The notes beneath the pieces are model-generated. The model searched no databases, was not told the DNA's origin, and saw only the letters and a list, made by a program, of their open reading frames with translations. The translations under genes and the position numbers were made by a program. 10,499 nt of DNA, from assembly GCA_000435475.1 (NCBI GenBank), contig FR896072.1, positions 125,924-136,422 on the forward strand, read 5' to 3'. Shown here piece by piece: positions 1 to 6,351 of this stretch (positions are counted from its first letter, which is position 1; each line of letters opens with the position of its first letter). The stretch is from Cryptobacterium sp. CAG:338 (GTDB lineage Bacteria > Actinomycetota > Coriobacteriia > Coriobacteriales > Eggerthellaceae).

Positions 1-51
1 TTAAGTACCGTTTCTGGTACGTAAGCTCAAGCATATTGATCATAGCCAAAA

Positions 52-80
52 TTTATAGTTTTGACTAGATAATTTGGAAA
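52..80 (-). promoter_or_regulatory. Weak candidate promoter for a gene beyond the left edge
   Basis: Downstream of recX, the minus strand reads TTTCCA (75-80, four of six), a 17-nt spacer, then TATAAA (52-57, five of six). The 131 nt left of recX contain no gene that I can recognise. A short 5-nt inverted repeat (GTACC at 5-9, GGTAC at 16-20) lies further down. In related genomes an RNase Y gene can follow recA/recX, but nothing here proves that. Confidence 0.28.
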
Positions 81-131
81 GGTGTCTTTCGCGAACAGAA
101 AGAAAAACAAGAGAACTAAACAATTGAACCA

Positions 132-710
132 CTACTCTTGAGTTTTGTACCATTCACGGGCAGCCTCACTTGCTAAAGATGAGCTATAGCCTGAGCGCAC
201 CAATTTAGCATACGCAGCCTGTAGCTTATTCTTTGATTTAGGTGGTTTTTTGCAAAGAAGGGCAATAGCAGAATCTTTCTGACTTGGAAAAAGCGACAGA
301 TACGCATCAGGAAAATTTGGTAGCTGTACTTCAGGATTGATACCATGACGTTTTAACTCAGAAACTATTCCCGCAAGCCCTTTTCTTGCTCTCAGACGAG
401 ACCGAATAAGAACATCAGCAAATCGAACATCGTCAAGATAACCACAGCGTAAAGCTCGTTGAACAGCACTGTGAATACACTCGGAAGAATACGAATCTTT
501 TTCAAGACGCATAGTTACTTCCGCCACTGATCTATCACGAACTTTAACTAAACGCTCAATTTTTTTAAACGCTTCATTCTCGCATTTAGGCTCATTTGAC
601 GAAGACATAAAATCTGAGTGCTCTGTTATTTTGTCAACTCTAGAATTCTGAGAGTCCTTATACCATTTTTCTAGAGTTTCTTTAGTTATATAAACCATCG
701 GCAAGACCAC
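132..710 (-). CDS. recX: RecX, regulator of RecA
   Basis: The 192-residue protein fits the RecX family, small helical proteins that bind RecA filaments and modulate, usually limit, their activity. Three helical repeats are visible: about 47-85 (AFKKIERLV with the SVAEVTMRLE stretch), about 86-125 (GYLDDVRFADVLIRSRLRARKG, a strongly conserved core at 90-111) and about 147-187 (including SGYSSSLASEAAREW at 173-187). The first 45 residues are polar and poorly conserved in type. The start is uncertain: GTG at 708-710 and ATG at 696-698 are both in frame and neither has a clear Shine-Dalgarno sequence, so translation may depend on coupling to recA. The position directly after recA is the usual one and supports the call. 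Confidence 0.92.
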   Translation of the reverse strand: MVLPMVYITKETLEKWYKDSQNSRVDKITEHSDFMSSSNEPKCENEAFKKIERLVKVRDRSVAEVTMRLEKDSYSSECIHSAVQRALRCGYLDDVRFADVLIRSRLRARKGLAGIVSELKRHGINPEVQLPNFPDAYLSLFPSQKDSAIALLCKKPPKSKNKLQAAYAKLVRSGYSSSLASEAAREWYKTQE

Positions 711-745
711 ACAGCGAATTACTACTATTCTCAGGTATAAGCTTG

Positions 746-1768
746 TTACTCAGCAGAAGAGATAACTTCTTCTCCGACTGCAGGTAAATCAAATTCGGCA
801 CGAATTTTATTTTCTATCTCATCGCGAACATCAGGATTTTCTTTTAATGTTCGTTTTGCTGCTTCTCTTCCTTGCCCGAGGCGCTCTTCACCATAGTTAA
901 ACCAAGAACCACTCTTTTTGACAATTCCCGCTTCTACCCCCATGTCGAGTATGCATCCCTCTTTAGAGATACCTTCGCCATACATAATGTCAAATTCCGC
1001 CTGACGGAAGGGAGGTGCCACTTTATTCTTAACCACTTTAGCGCGAACTCGGTTACCAACAAATTCGCCATCTTTCTTTACTGAATCAAATCTGCGCACA
1101 TCAATTCTGACGCTTGAATAAAACTTCAACGCACGTCCGCCTGTTGTTGTTTCCGGATTGCCAAACATAACACCAATTTTTTCACGAAGCTGATTAATAA
1201 AGATGCAAGTGGTGTTAGAACGTGAGAGAGAGCCAGCAAGCTTACGAAGCGCCTGACTCATAAGACGAGCTTGAAGACCGACGGTAGTATCACCGATTTC
1301 CCCTTCTATTTCGGCTCGAGGAACCAGTGCTGCAACCGAATCGATTACCACACAATCAATTGCGCCCGAACGAACAAGCATGTCGCATATTTCTAAGGCC
1401 TGCTCACCCGTATCTGGCTGGGAGATAAGCATCTCATCAACATCTACCCCTAATTTTGCAGCATAGACAGGATCAAGGGCGTGTTCTGCGTCGATGAAAG
1501 CTACAACCCCTCCTGCAGCTTGAGCTTCAGCAATAATATGAAGTGCAATAGTAGTTTTACCGCTTGACTCAGGGCCATAGATTTCAACAATTCTGCCTCG
1601 AGGAACACCCCCGATACCTAATGCAACATCAAGAGGAAGAGCGCCAGTGGGGATAACTCCTACCTGCAAATTGGTAGACTCCCCTAATTTCATAATTGAC
1701 CCTTTACCAAATTTTTGTTCAATTTGATCAGTGGTGATTTTTAAGGCCTTTTCTTTGTCCTGGCTCAT
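746..1768 (-). CDS. recA: Recombinase RecA
   Basis: RecA is the cytoplasmic strand-exchange ATPase of homologous recombination and the co-protease that activates LexA cleavage. The 340-residue length is normal, and no intein or insertion is present. Walker A GPESSGKT is at 65-72, and Walker B CVVIDS is at 139-144. DNA-binding loop L1 lies near 156-165 (EGEIGDTTVG), and loop L2 near 195-210 includes FGNPETTTGG (202-211). The Lys/Arg-rich, then Glu-rich C-terminus typical of RecA (about 301-340) is present, and the last residues are acidic. The gene has its own SOS-type promoter 240 nt downstream of pgsA-cinA, so it can be induced separately from the preceding genes. recX follows after 35 nt with no terminator visible between them, so the two are probably one transcript. 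Confidence 0.99.
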   Translation of the reverse strand: MSQDKEKALKITTDQIEQKFGKGSIMKLGESTNLQVGVIPTGALPLDVALGIGGVPRGRIVEIYGPESSGKTTIALHIIAEAQAAGGVVAFIDAEHALDPVYAAKLGVDVDEMLISQPDTGEQALEICDMLVRSGAIDCVVIDSVAALVPRAEIEGEIGDTTVGLQARLMSQALRKLAGSLSRSNTTCIFINQLREKIGVMFGNPETTTGGRALKFYSSVRIDVRRFDSVKKDGEFVGNRVRAKVVKNKVAPPFRQAEFDIMYGEGISKEGCILDMGVEAGIVKKSGSWFNYGEERLGQGREAAKRTLKENPDVRDEIENKIRAEFDLPAVGEEVISSAE

Positions 1769-1773
1769 TTGTT

Positions 1774-1778
1774 CCTCC
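1774..1778 (-). promoter_or_regulatory. recA ribosome binding site
   Basis: GGAGG lies five nt upstream of the ATG at 1766-1768 and settles the start of recA. Confidence 0.8.
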
Positions 1779-1807
1779 GTAAAGGTTTTCTACGTTTGAC
1801 GATAATG

Positions 1808-1836
1808 AGCATACACGAACAGGTGTTCGTATGCAA
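1808..1836 (-). promoter_or_regulatory. Proximal, SOS-controlled recA promoter
   Basis: TTGCAT (1831-1836) and TATGCT (1808-1813) on the minus strand are separated by exactly 17 nt, the ideal spacing, and each matches four of six consensus positions. The spacer contains the complete LexA palindrome. Transcription would begin near 1801, about 32 nt before the recA ATG. AT-rich sequence immediately upstream (about 1840-1875) could act like an UP element. Confidence 0.65.
1815..1830. promoter_or_regulatory. LexA/SOS box (Gram-positive Cheo-box type)
   Basis: The plus strand reads ACGAACAGGTGTTCGT, with perfect 6-nt inverted arms around AGGT. It matches the CGAAC-N4-GTTCG operator used by LexA (DinR) in Bacillus and actinobacteria. 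It sits 38 nt upstream of the recA start and occupies the spacer between the recA -35 and -10 hexamers. LexA bound here would block RNA polymerase until DNA damage triggers its RecA-stimulated self-cleavage. lexA itself is not in the window. Confidence 0.88.
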
Positions 1837-1865
1837 GTGCTCTTATTGATTAAAGATTCTATAGT

Positions 1866-1894
1866 TATATAGTAGTTGCTGAATCTAGCTTCAA
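1866..1894 (-). promoter_or_regulatory. Candidate distal recA promoter
   Basis: The minus strand reads TTGAAG (1889-1894), a 17-nt spacer, then TATATA (1866-1871), each matching four of six consensus positions. It lies upstream of the LexA site and would give a leader of about 90 nt that includes the SOS palindrome. If real it could provide basal recA expression. Evidence is a consensus match by eye. Confidence 0.35.
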
Positions 1895-1913
1895 TCTCAT
1901 ATAAAACAACTAC
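1872..1913. repeat. Split inverted repeat upstream of recA
   Basis: GTAGTTG (1872-1878) is the exact reverse complement of CAACTAC (1907-1913). Inside the 28-nt interval a smaller pair, TGAA (1880-1883) and TTCA (1890-1893), could form an inner stem. The element lies between the pgsA-cinA end and the recA promoters and overlaps the distal promoter candidate. Its function is unknown and chance is not excluded in such AT-rich sequence. Confidence 0.35.
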
Positions 1914-1956
1914 GAATCACACATCAGGTTAAAACAGCAAGTTAATAAAAGAGAAC

Positions 1957-1979
1957 TATAGATAAAGTATTTATCTATA
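1957..1979 (-). terminator. AT-rich perfect inverted repeat after pgsA-cinA, possible weak terminator
   Basis: TATAGATAAA (1957-1966) and TTTATCTATA (1970-1979) are exact reverse complements around a 3-nt loop, starting 31 nt past the pgsA-cinA stop. On the minus-strand transcript the hairpin is followed by GUUCUCUUUUAUUAAC, a moderately U-rich stretch. The stem has a single G:C pair per arm, so it would be a weak intrinsic terminator. A protein-binding palindrome is the alternative. Confidence 0.4.
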
Positions 1980-2010
1980 ACCAACATTATGAAGAATCTG
2001 CTGCTTAATA

Positions 2011-3258
2011 TCACGAAAGTGCTTCAGTATCATCTAACCAATCTGATTCGTCTGGAAAATCACATCCGCCTTTAAGCGCAACTTGGTAGAGCTCAAGAGC
2101 AAATAGCACCGTTTGGCTTCTTACTTCTCCTCTATTTCCTCTAAAATGCCGCACAAAAGTCTTTGTGTAAGAATCAGTTGATAAACCAAACCAAACAGTG
2201 CCAACTGGTTTGCCAGGGACCGCACCACCCGGTCCTGCAATGCCAGTAACAGATACCGCAATATCGCTTTGACAGGTTTTACGGGAACCATCAGCCATCT
2301 GAGCCGCTACTTCACTGCTTACGGCACCAACTTGCTCAATATCGCGCGCTGATACTCCCAAAACAATCTGTTTTACGTTATTTGAATAGCTTATTACACC
2401 ACCTTCAACGGCTGATGAACTACCTGAAATCGCCGTTAAAGTCCCGCCAATCAAACCCCCCGTACAACTCTCGGCAGTAGAGAGAGTTTTGTTTTTATCT
2501 ATTGCAAGCTTAATAACCTGTGAAGCTTCTTCTTGGATACGGTCCTTAAGCACAATCTCGCTTGCTTGCCATGGAAGCGGTTGTGCATTTTTAATTCCCT
2601 CATGTGAAAAATTCGAAAACGAGTCTTCGGGATTAAATTTAAAAATAGGGGCACATTTAACAAAGTAATCGCACATTGATACTACGGTAAGGATCAAAGC
2701 AATAATCATGAAAACCCACGATATTACATACATGATACCTTCCATGGAACTATGAAGACCTAAAAGAAGTGGTGATCCCTTAATAATAAAGAGAAGGATC
2801 GCAATGATTTGAAATACCGTTTTAGCTTTTCCGTACCAACTTGCTGCAATAACAATCCCATGAGTTGCAACAAGCATTCGCAAACCTGAGACAATAAACT
2901 CACGACCAAGAATAACCAAAGCAACCCATGATGGCAAAAGTTGTAGCTCCACAAGAGCAAGAAGAGCAGCTGCGACTAATATTTTGTCTGCAAGTGGATC
3001 GATAAATTTGCCAAAATTAGTTACTTCTCCCCTACTTCTTGCCAGATAACCATCCACCGCATCGGTACAAGATAAGAGAGCAAAAATAAAAGCAGCAATC
3101 CAGGGTTTCCATAATTCTGCATCAGGCCATGAAGGAAGATATTCAGGCCACGGAGAGATAAAGGCAACCACGAAAACGGGGACAAGCAGGATTCGTACCA
3201 TGGTTACCACATTAGCAGGAGTTAATAAAGCCTGTTCTGAATTAGAAGGATTAGACAC
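2011..3258 (-). CDS. pgsA-cinA: PgsA-CinA fusion: phosphatidylglycerophosphate synthase plus NMN amidohydrolase-type domain
   Basis: One uninterrupted 415-codon frame joins two enzymes. Residues about 12-200 are a CDP-alcohol phosphatidyltransferase with several membrane helices. Its complete signature is D66, D69-G70, A73-R74, G83, D87, D91, matching DxxDGxxAR(8x)GxxxDxxxD. PgsA makes phosphatidylglycerophosphate from CDP-diacylglycerol and glycerol-3-phosphate at the inner membrane. After a linker (about 203-242), residues 244-396 are a CinA C-terminal domain with TAESCTGG at 261-268, SYSNNVKQ at 290-297, GAVSSEVAAQMA at 311-322 and VTGIAGPGG at 337-345. That domain deamidates nicotinamide mononucleotide in characterised bacteria. 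The N-terminal molybdopterin-binding-like domain of full CinA is absent. PgsA's even helix count would leave the CinA part in the cytoplasm, as needed. In Bacillus, pgsA and cinA are separate neighbours in this order, so the fusion probably arose by loss of the intervening stop. The symbol is descriptive. Both domain calls are firm; joint function is untested. Confidence 0.93.
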   Translation of the reverse strand: MSNPSNSEQALLTPANVVTMVRILLVPVFVVAFISPWPEYLPSWPDAELWKPWIAAFIFALLSCTDAVDGYLARSRGEVTNFGKFIDPLADKILVAAALLALVELQLLPSWVALVILGREFIVSGLRMLVATHGIVIAASWYGKAKTVFQIIAILLFIIKGSPLLLGLHSSMEGIMYVISWVFMIIALILTVVSMCDYFVKCAPIFKFNPEDSFSNFSHEGIKNAQPLPWQASEIVLKDRIQEEASQVIKLAIDKNKTLSTAESCTGGLIGGTLTAISGSSSAVEGGVISYSNNVKQIVLGVSARDIEQVGAVSSEVAAQMADGSRKTCQSDIAVSVTGIAGPGGAVPGKPVGTVWFGLSTDSYTKTFVRHFRGNRGEVRSQTVLFALELYQVALKGGCDFPDESDWLDDTEALS

Positions 3259-4543
3259 GAGATGCCTCCATCTCGTATAACAGAGTATCTTCGATTATGC
3301 AGGGAATGATCGAACCAATTTCACCTTGATCGATATAAGTAACCCCATCAACTTCGGGAGCTTGCGATGGGCATCTTCCAAATAGCTGTCCATCTTCCTC
3401 AGTTCCAAGCACTAGTATTTTCTCATGCTTACCAATACGTTGTGCTATTTTTTGCGATGAAACAGCATCGGCGATATCACGGATTGTCTGAAGTCGATCC
3501 TGTTTAGTTTCCTCATCGATTTGATCGGGCAAAGTTGCCGCAACGGTTCCTTCCTCAGGAGAGAAGGCAAAAACTCCAACATAATCAAATTCGGCATTTT
3601 CAACAAAATCACAAAGGGCATCAAATTGCGCATCGGTTTCAGCAGGATATCCCACTATCAAGGTAGTACGCAAAGTGATATCAGGTATTCGAGAGCGCAG
3701 CCGAGAGATCATGTCCATAAACTCGTCATATGATCCACTTCGATTCATAGTCTTTAAAATTGTTGGATCGCAATGCTGAAGAGGGATATCAAGGTAATTA
3801 CAGATATTTTTATAAGTTGCCATAACCCTCATCAGCTCATCAGTTATTCCTGCAGGCTGTAAATATAAAACGCGGAACCAGGTATTGCTGAACTCAGTCG
3901 CAAGTCGTTCAAGTAAGCTCGCAAGTGTTTCACGAGGACTCAGATCAAGACCCCAAATTCCAGAATCTTGGGCAATAAGAACAATCTCCTTAGCGCCCCC
4001 TTGAATTTTAGTAATAACGTCATTGCGTATACTTTCAAAACTAAAGCTATGATAGGGACCACGTATAAGAGGAATGGTGCAAAACGCGCATCGACGACTA
4101 CAGCCATCAGAAATTTTTACATATTCACTGGGAGCATATTCGAATTCAACGATACGCGATTTTCTTTCAGCGTCCGGAAATAAGGAAAACAACACTTCAA
4201 CAAGGGAATCTTCCTTATTACAAGGAACAAAAGCGCTTACCTCGCTTAACTCGCTTTCAAGTTCTTTACCAAAGCGCGAAGGAAGACAACCTGCAACAAT
4301 TAATTTCGTCTTACCAGTCGAAATTGACTCAAGTGCTGCGGCATCAAGAATAGTATCAATACTTTCTTCAATAGCAGGTTGAATAAAGGCACAAGTATTT
4401 ATAACAAGTGCATCGTATGATGACTCGATATCGACAATCTCGAAACCAGCGCACACAAGATCTTCCTGCATTTGCGCAGAATCAACCTCGTTTTTTGCGC
4501 ATCCTAATGTAAGGAATGCAATTTGCTTTGGCATGCCAGCCAC
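3251..4543 (-). CDS. rimO: Ribosomal protein S12 methylthiotransferase RimO
   Basis: RimO is a radical-SAM enzyme that adds a methylthio group to a conserved aspartate of ribosomal protein S12. Three Cys of the N-terminal MTTase domain, expected to bind an auxiliary 4Fe-4S cluster, are present: C15 in LGCAKNEVDS, C51 in NTCAFI and C86 in VAGCLPSR. The radical-SAM motif CSRRCAFC spans 148-155, giving C148, C152 and C155. A TRAM domain occupies about 372-428. The LGCAKNxVDS form and the IAQDSGIWGLDL stretch (190-201) point to RimO rather than the tRNA enzymes MiaB or MtaB. The GTG at 4543 has only a weak AGAAAG upstream, three nt away. The ATG three codons in (4532-4534) fits the usual short RimO N-terminus about as well, so the start is uncertain. 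The stop overlaps the next gene's start by 8 nt. Confidence 0.94.
   Translation of the reverse strand: MAGMPKQIAFLTLGCAKNEVDSAQMQEDLVCAGFEIVDIESSYDALVINTCAFIQPAIEESIDTILDAAALESISTGKTKLIVAGCLPSRFGKELESELSEVSAFVPCNKEDSLVEVLFSLFPDAERKSRIVEFEYAPSEYVKISDGCSRRCAFCTIPLIRGPYHSFSFESIRNDVITKIQGGAKEIVLIAQDSGIWGLDLSPRETLASLLERLATEFSNTWFRVLYLQPAGITDELMRVMATYKNICNYLDIPLQHCDPTILKTMNRSGSYDEFMDMISRLRSRIPDITLRTTLIVGYPAETDAQFDALCDFVENAEFDYVGVFAFSPEEGTVAATLPDQIDEETKQDRLQTIRDIADAVSSQKIAQRIGKHEKILVLGTEEDGQLFGRCPSQAPEVDGVTYIDQGEIGSIIPCIIEDTLLYEMEASRV
3265..3269 (-). promoter_or_regulatory. Strong ribosome binding site fixing the pgsA-cinA GTG start
   Basis: GGAGG lies inside the 3' end of rimO, six nt before the GTG at 3256-3258. 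It supports that GTG as the start of the PgsA-CinA protein and the 8-nt overlap with rimO, which suggests coupled translation. Confidence 0.75.
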
Positions 4544-4550
4544 AAACTTT

Positions 4551-5048
4551 CTATCGGTAGTTTACAAATTGAAGCGGTTGACCGTAATCCTGGTCCTTTA
4601 AAAAGGCAATAACTTCCTGCAGGGTATCAATTTTCGGTCCCGAAACACGAAGCTTATCACCTTCGATAGTGACCTTTACTTTTAATTTTGTGGCCTTAAT
4701 GTCTTTATTAATTTTCCCAGCGGTTTCCTTGTCGATGCCTTCAATAATTTTGGCAGTTTGTCGCACGGTTGCACCACTGGCTGCCTCAATCTTCCCCCAA
4801 TTCAAAGCGTTTAGTTCGATACCACGCTTAATCAACTTAGAAGTTAAGACATCCATTACTTGCTTACAAACAAAATCGCTAGGGGCAGAAATTGTTATAG
4901 TTTTGCCACTTTTATCAAGTGAAATATCGGCACCTGAACCTTTTAAGTCGTAACGCTGAGAAATTTCTTTCTTCGCCTGTCCATAAGCGTTATCCACTTC
5001 TTGCATATCAATTTGTGAAACAACATCAAAGCTAGAGTCTTTAGCCAT
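4551..5048 (-). CDS. yajQ: YajQ family (UPF0234/DUF520) nucleotide-binding protein
   Basis: The 165-residue protein is full length for the YajQ family. The N-terminal signature SFDVVSQIDMQEVDNA is at 6-21, ISQRYDLKGS at 29-38, and the C-terminal PLQFVNYR at 158-165. These small cytoplasmic proteins have two ferredoxin-like domains. Family members have been reported to bind nucleotides or RNA, and in some proteobacteria cyclic di-GMP; no catalytic activity is established, so the role here is not known. The start is well supported: AAAGGA lies six nt upstream of the ATG. The 83-nt gap to rodZ contains no clear terminator. A weak promoter-like pair (TTTATA, 17 nt, TAATAT) could start a separate transcript there, but it is unconvincing. 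rimO follows after only 7 nt, so yajQ and rimO are probably co-transcribed. Confidence 0.93.
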   Translation of the reverse strand: MAKDSSFDVVSQIDMQEVDNAYGQAKKEISQRYDLKGSGADISLDKSGKTITISAPSDFVCKQVMDVLTSKLIKRGIELNALNWGKIEAASGATVRQTAKIIEGIDKETAGKINKDIKATKLKVKVTIEGDKLRVSGPKIDTLQEVIAFLKDQDYGQPLQFVNYR

Positions 5049-5131
5049 TGAATATCCTTTCGGTGTTCGTCAGTTTACTTACCTCATATTACCTAATTAC
5101 TTCTGCCCTATAAAACATAAGGAAGAAGTTT

Positions 5132-6337
5132 CTACTCCTGAGAACTTGAAGTACTGCTACCACTACGCGCGTTACTTGAGGACTGCGAAGAGCTACTAGT
5201 CGAACCAGAAGAGGTATTAGAACTATTCGAAGAAGATTGCTGAGCGGTGTCTCGCGTAGCATTAGGATGATTCTCGTACCACTCATTTAAAATTTCTTCA
5301 AACGTAAAGGTGGTATTAACAATACCTGAATCATTCGTTTCGAGAGTCACTGCTTCATCGTTAATATAAAGGGTAACCCCACTCGTTTCAGTGGAAACAA
5401 ATCTGATAGTTCCCGACGAAGTGTAAGATTGTTGTGCAGGACCATCAACCGTAGAAGATTCTTGCACTTCATCATCAACATACACTTCAATATACGACTC
5501 AGATCCTTCAGCAACTTCATAGCGTAAAGTAAATTCTGTAGGAGCTGTTTCAGTAACAGGTTGTTCTTGTGTTTCTTCAGTATTGGTCGACTGTTGCGCG
5601 GTAACGTCAACGCCCGTTACCGGAATATTAGTCTGAGGCTCAGAGCGATGAGTTAAAAAGAGTGCAACTATAAGCACAATTACTAAAACAGCTGCAACAA
5701 CTACCCCAATTATAATATTTCGATTTCTATTAGGGTTAGGAATATTCTTTGGTGCAGAATATAAATTGGTGTAGCGTCCATCGGTCATAGCCGATCGACG
5801 AGCACGATGGGCAACTGGGGCGTTATTACGCGGAGCATAAGGTGGCTCGTCGGCATTTTGAGAGTACATGCGCCTTCCAAATCCATTTGAGCTCCCATCA
5901 TAAGCATTGCTTTGAGCAGTTCTTTGAGTTGCTCGTGTTTGATCCGAATTATAAGACGAACGAAAATTGCGGCTAGAACGGTCCACTTGATTAAATCGGC
6001 CTGTTGCACCCCGTTGAGTAGAGCCAGAATGTTGATAGGGTTCATTATGCATCTGAATGGTATTTCCCACAGAACGATGAGCCTTTTCAACTTGATGTGC
6101 ATACTCTTGATCAAGATACATACGAGAAATATCTTGCGGATTTAGTCCCACAAGACGAGCATAAGCAATAATCATGTTTCTCGCATAACCTCGAGAAGGC
6201 ATACGAGCAAAGTCGCTATTTTCAATAGCGACTAAAATATCTTGCCTGATACGTAGCTCACGGGAAACGACAGCAAGATCGAGTCCTCTGGCTAAACGTG
6301 CCTCTTTAAGCACGTTACCGAAGCTGATTTGATGCAT
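5132..6337 (-). CDS. rodZ: RodZ-like HTH membrane protein with Ser-rich tail
   Basis: The 401-residue protein has the RodZ layout. A cytoplasmic helix-turn-helix of the HTH_25 type lies at about 5-75, with the family hallmark region ending YARLVGLN at 59-66. A long polar Arg/Asn/Ser-rich juxtamembrane linker (about 80-206) leads to one transmembrane helix (about 208-229). An extracellular beta-rich region (about 265-345) resembles the RodZ C-terminal DUF4115 domain. The last 38 residues (364-401) are almost entirely Ser, Thr, Asn, Gln and Gly, which is not a usual RodZ ending. RodZ normally links MreB filaments to cell-wall synthesis in rods. The residue matching the Phe of the known MreB-contact pair is Met55 here, while the Tyr (59) is kept. 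The start ATG sits 14 nt after ftsK with a G-rich GGGGG as the only Shine-Dalgarno-like element. A DNA-binding regulator is the alternative, since actinobacteria can carry the HTH regulator ClgR near this locus, but the membrane helix and outer domain favour RodZ. Confidence 0.85.
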   Translation of the reverse strand: MHQISFGNVLKEARLARGLDLAVVSRELRIRQDILVAIENSDFARMPSRGYARNMIIAYARLVGLNPQDISRMYLDQEYAHQVEKAHRSVGNTIQMHNEPYQHSGSTQRGATGRFNQVDRSSRNFRSSYNSDQTRATQRTAQSNAYDGSSNGFGRRMYSQNADEPPYAPRNNAPVAHRARRSAMTDGRYTNLYSAPKNIPNPNRNRNIIIGVVVAAVLVIVLIVALFLTHRSEPQTNIPVTGVDVTAQQSTNTEETQEQPVTETAPTEFTLRYEVAEGSESYIEVYVDDEVQESSTVDGPAQQSYTSSGTIRFVSTETSGVTLYINDEAVTLETNDSGIVNTTFTFEEILNEWYENHPNATRDTAQQSSSNSSNTSSGSTSSSSQSSSNARSGSSTSSSQE

Positions 6338-6351
6338 CGAAAACCCCCGAA

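Noticed and set aside
85..103. Inverted repeat TCTTTC/GAAAGA after recX as a terminator
   Set aside because: The stem is only 6 bp and is not followed by a U run in the direction of transcription.
88..103. Second LexA box near the recX end (CGAACAG half-site)
   Set aside because: Only one half-site is present; the expected GTTCG arm is missing.
746..1768. Intein or insertion in recA, as seen in some mycobacteria
   Set aside because: The 340-residue protein is continuous through Walker A, L1 and L2 with no extra sequence.
4074..4382. 102-codon open frame on the plus strand inside rimO
   Set aside because: It lies fully antisense to a strongly conserved gene, resembles no family I know, and shows no ribosome binding site.
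5064..5080. LexA-like site upstream of yajQ (CGAACA half-site)
   Set aside because: The second arm does not match, so it is not a plausible operator.
5347..6145. Several open frames overlapping rodZ on both strands
   Set aside because: They are other-frame readings of the rodZ low-complexity and linker sequence, with no family motifs of their own.
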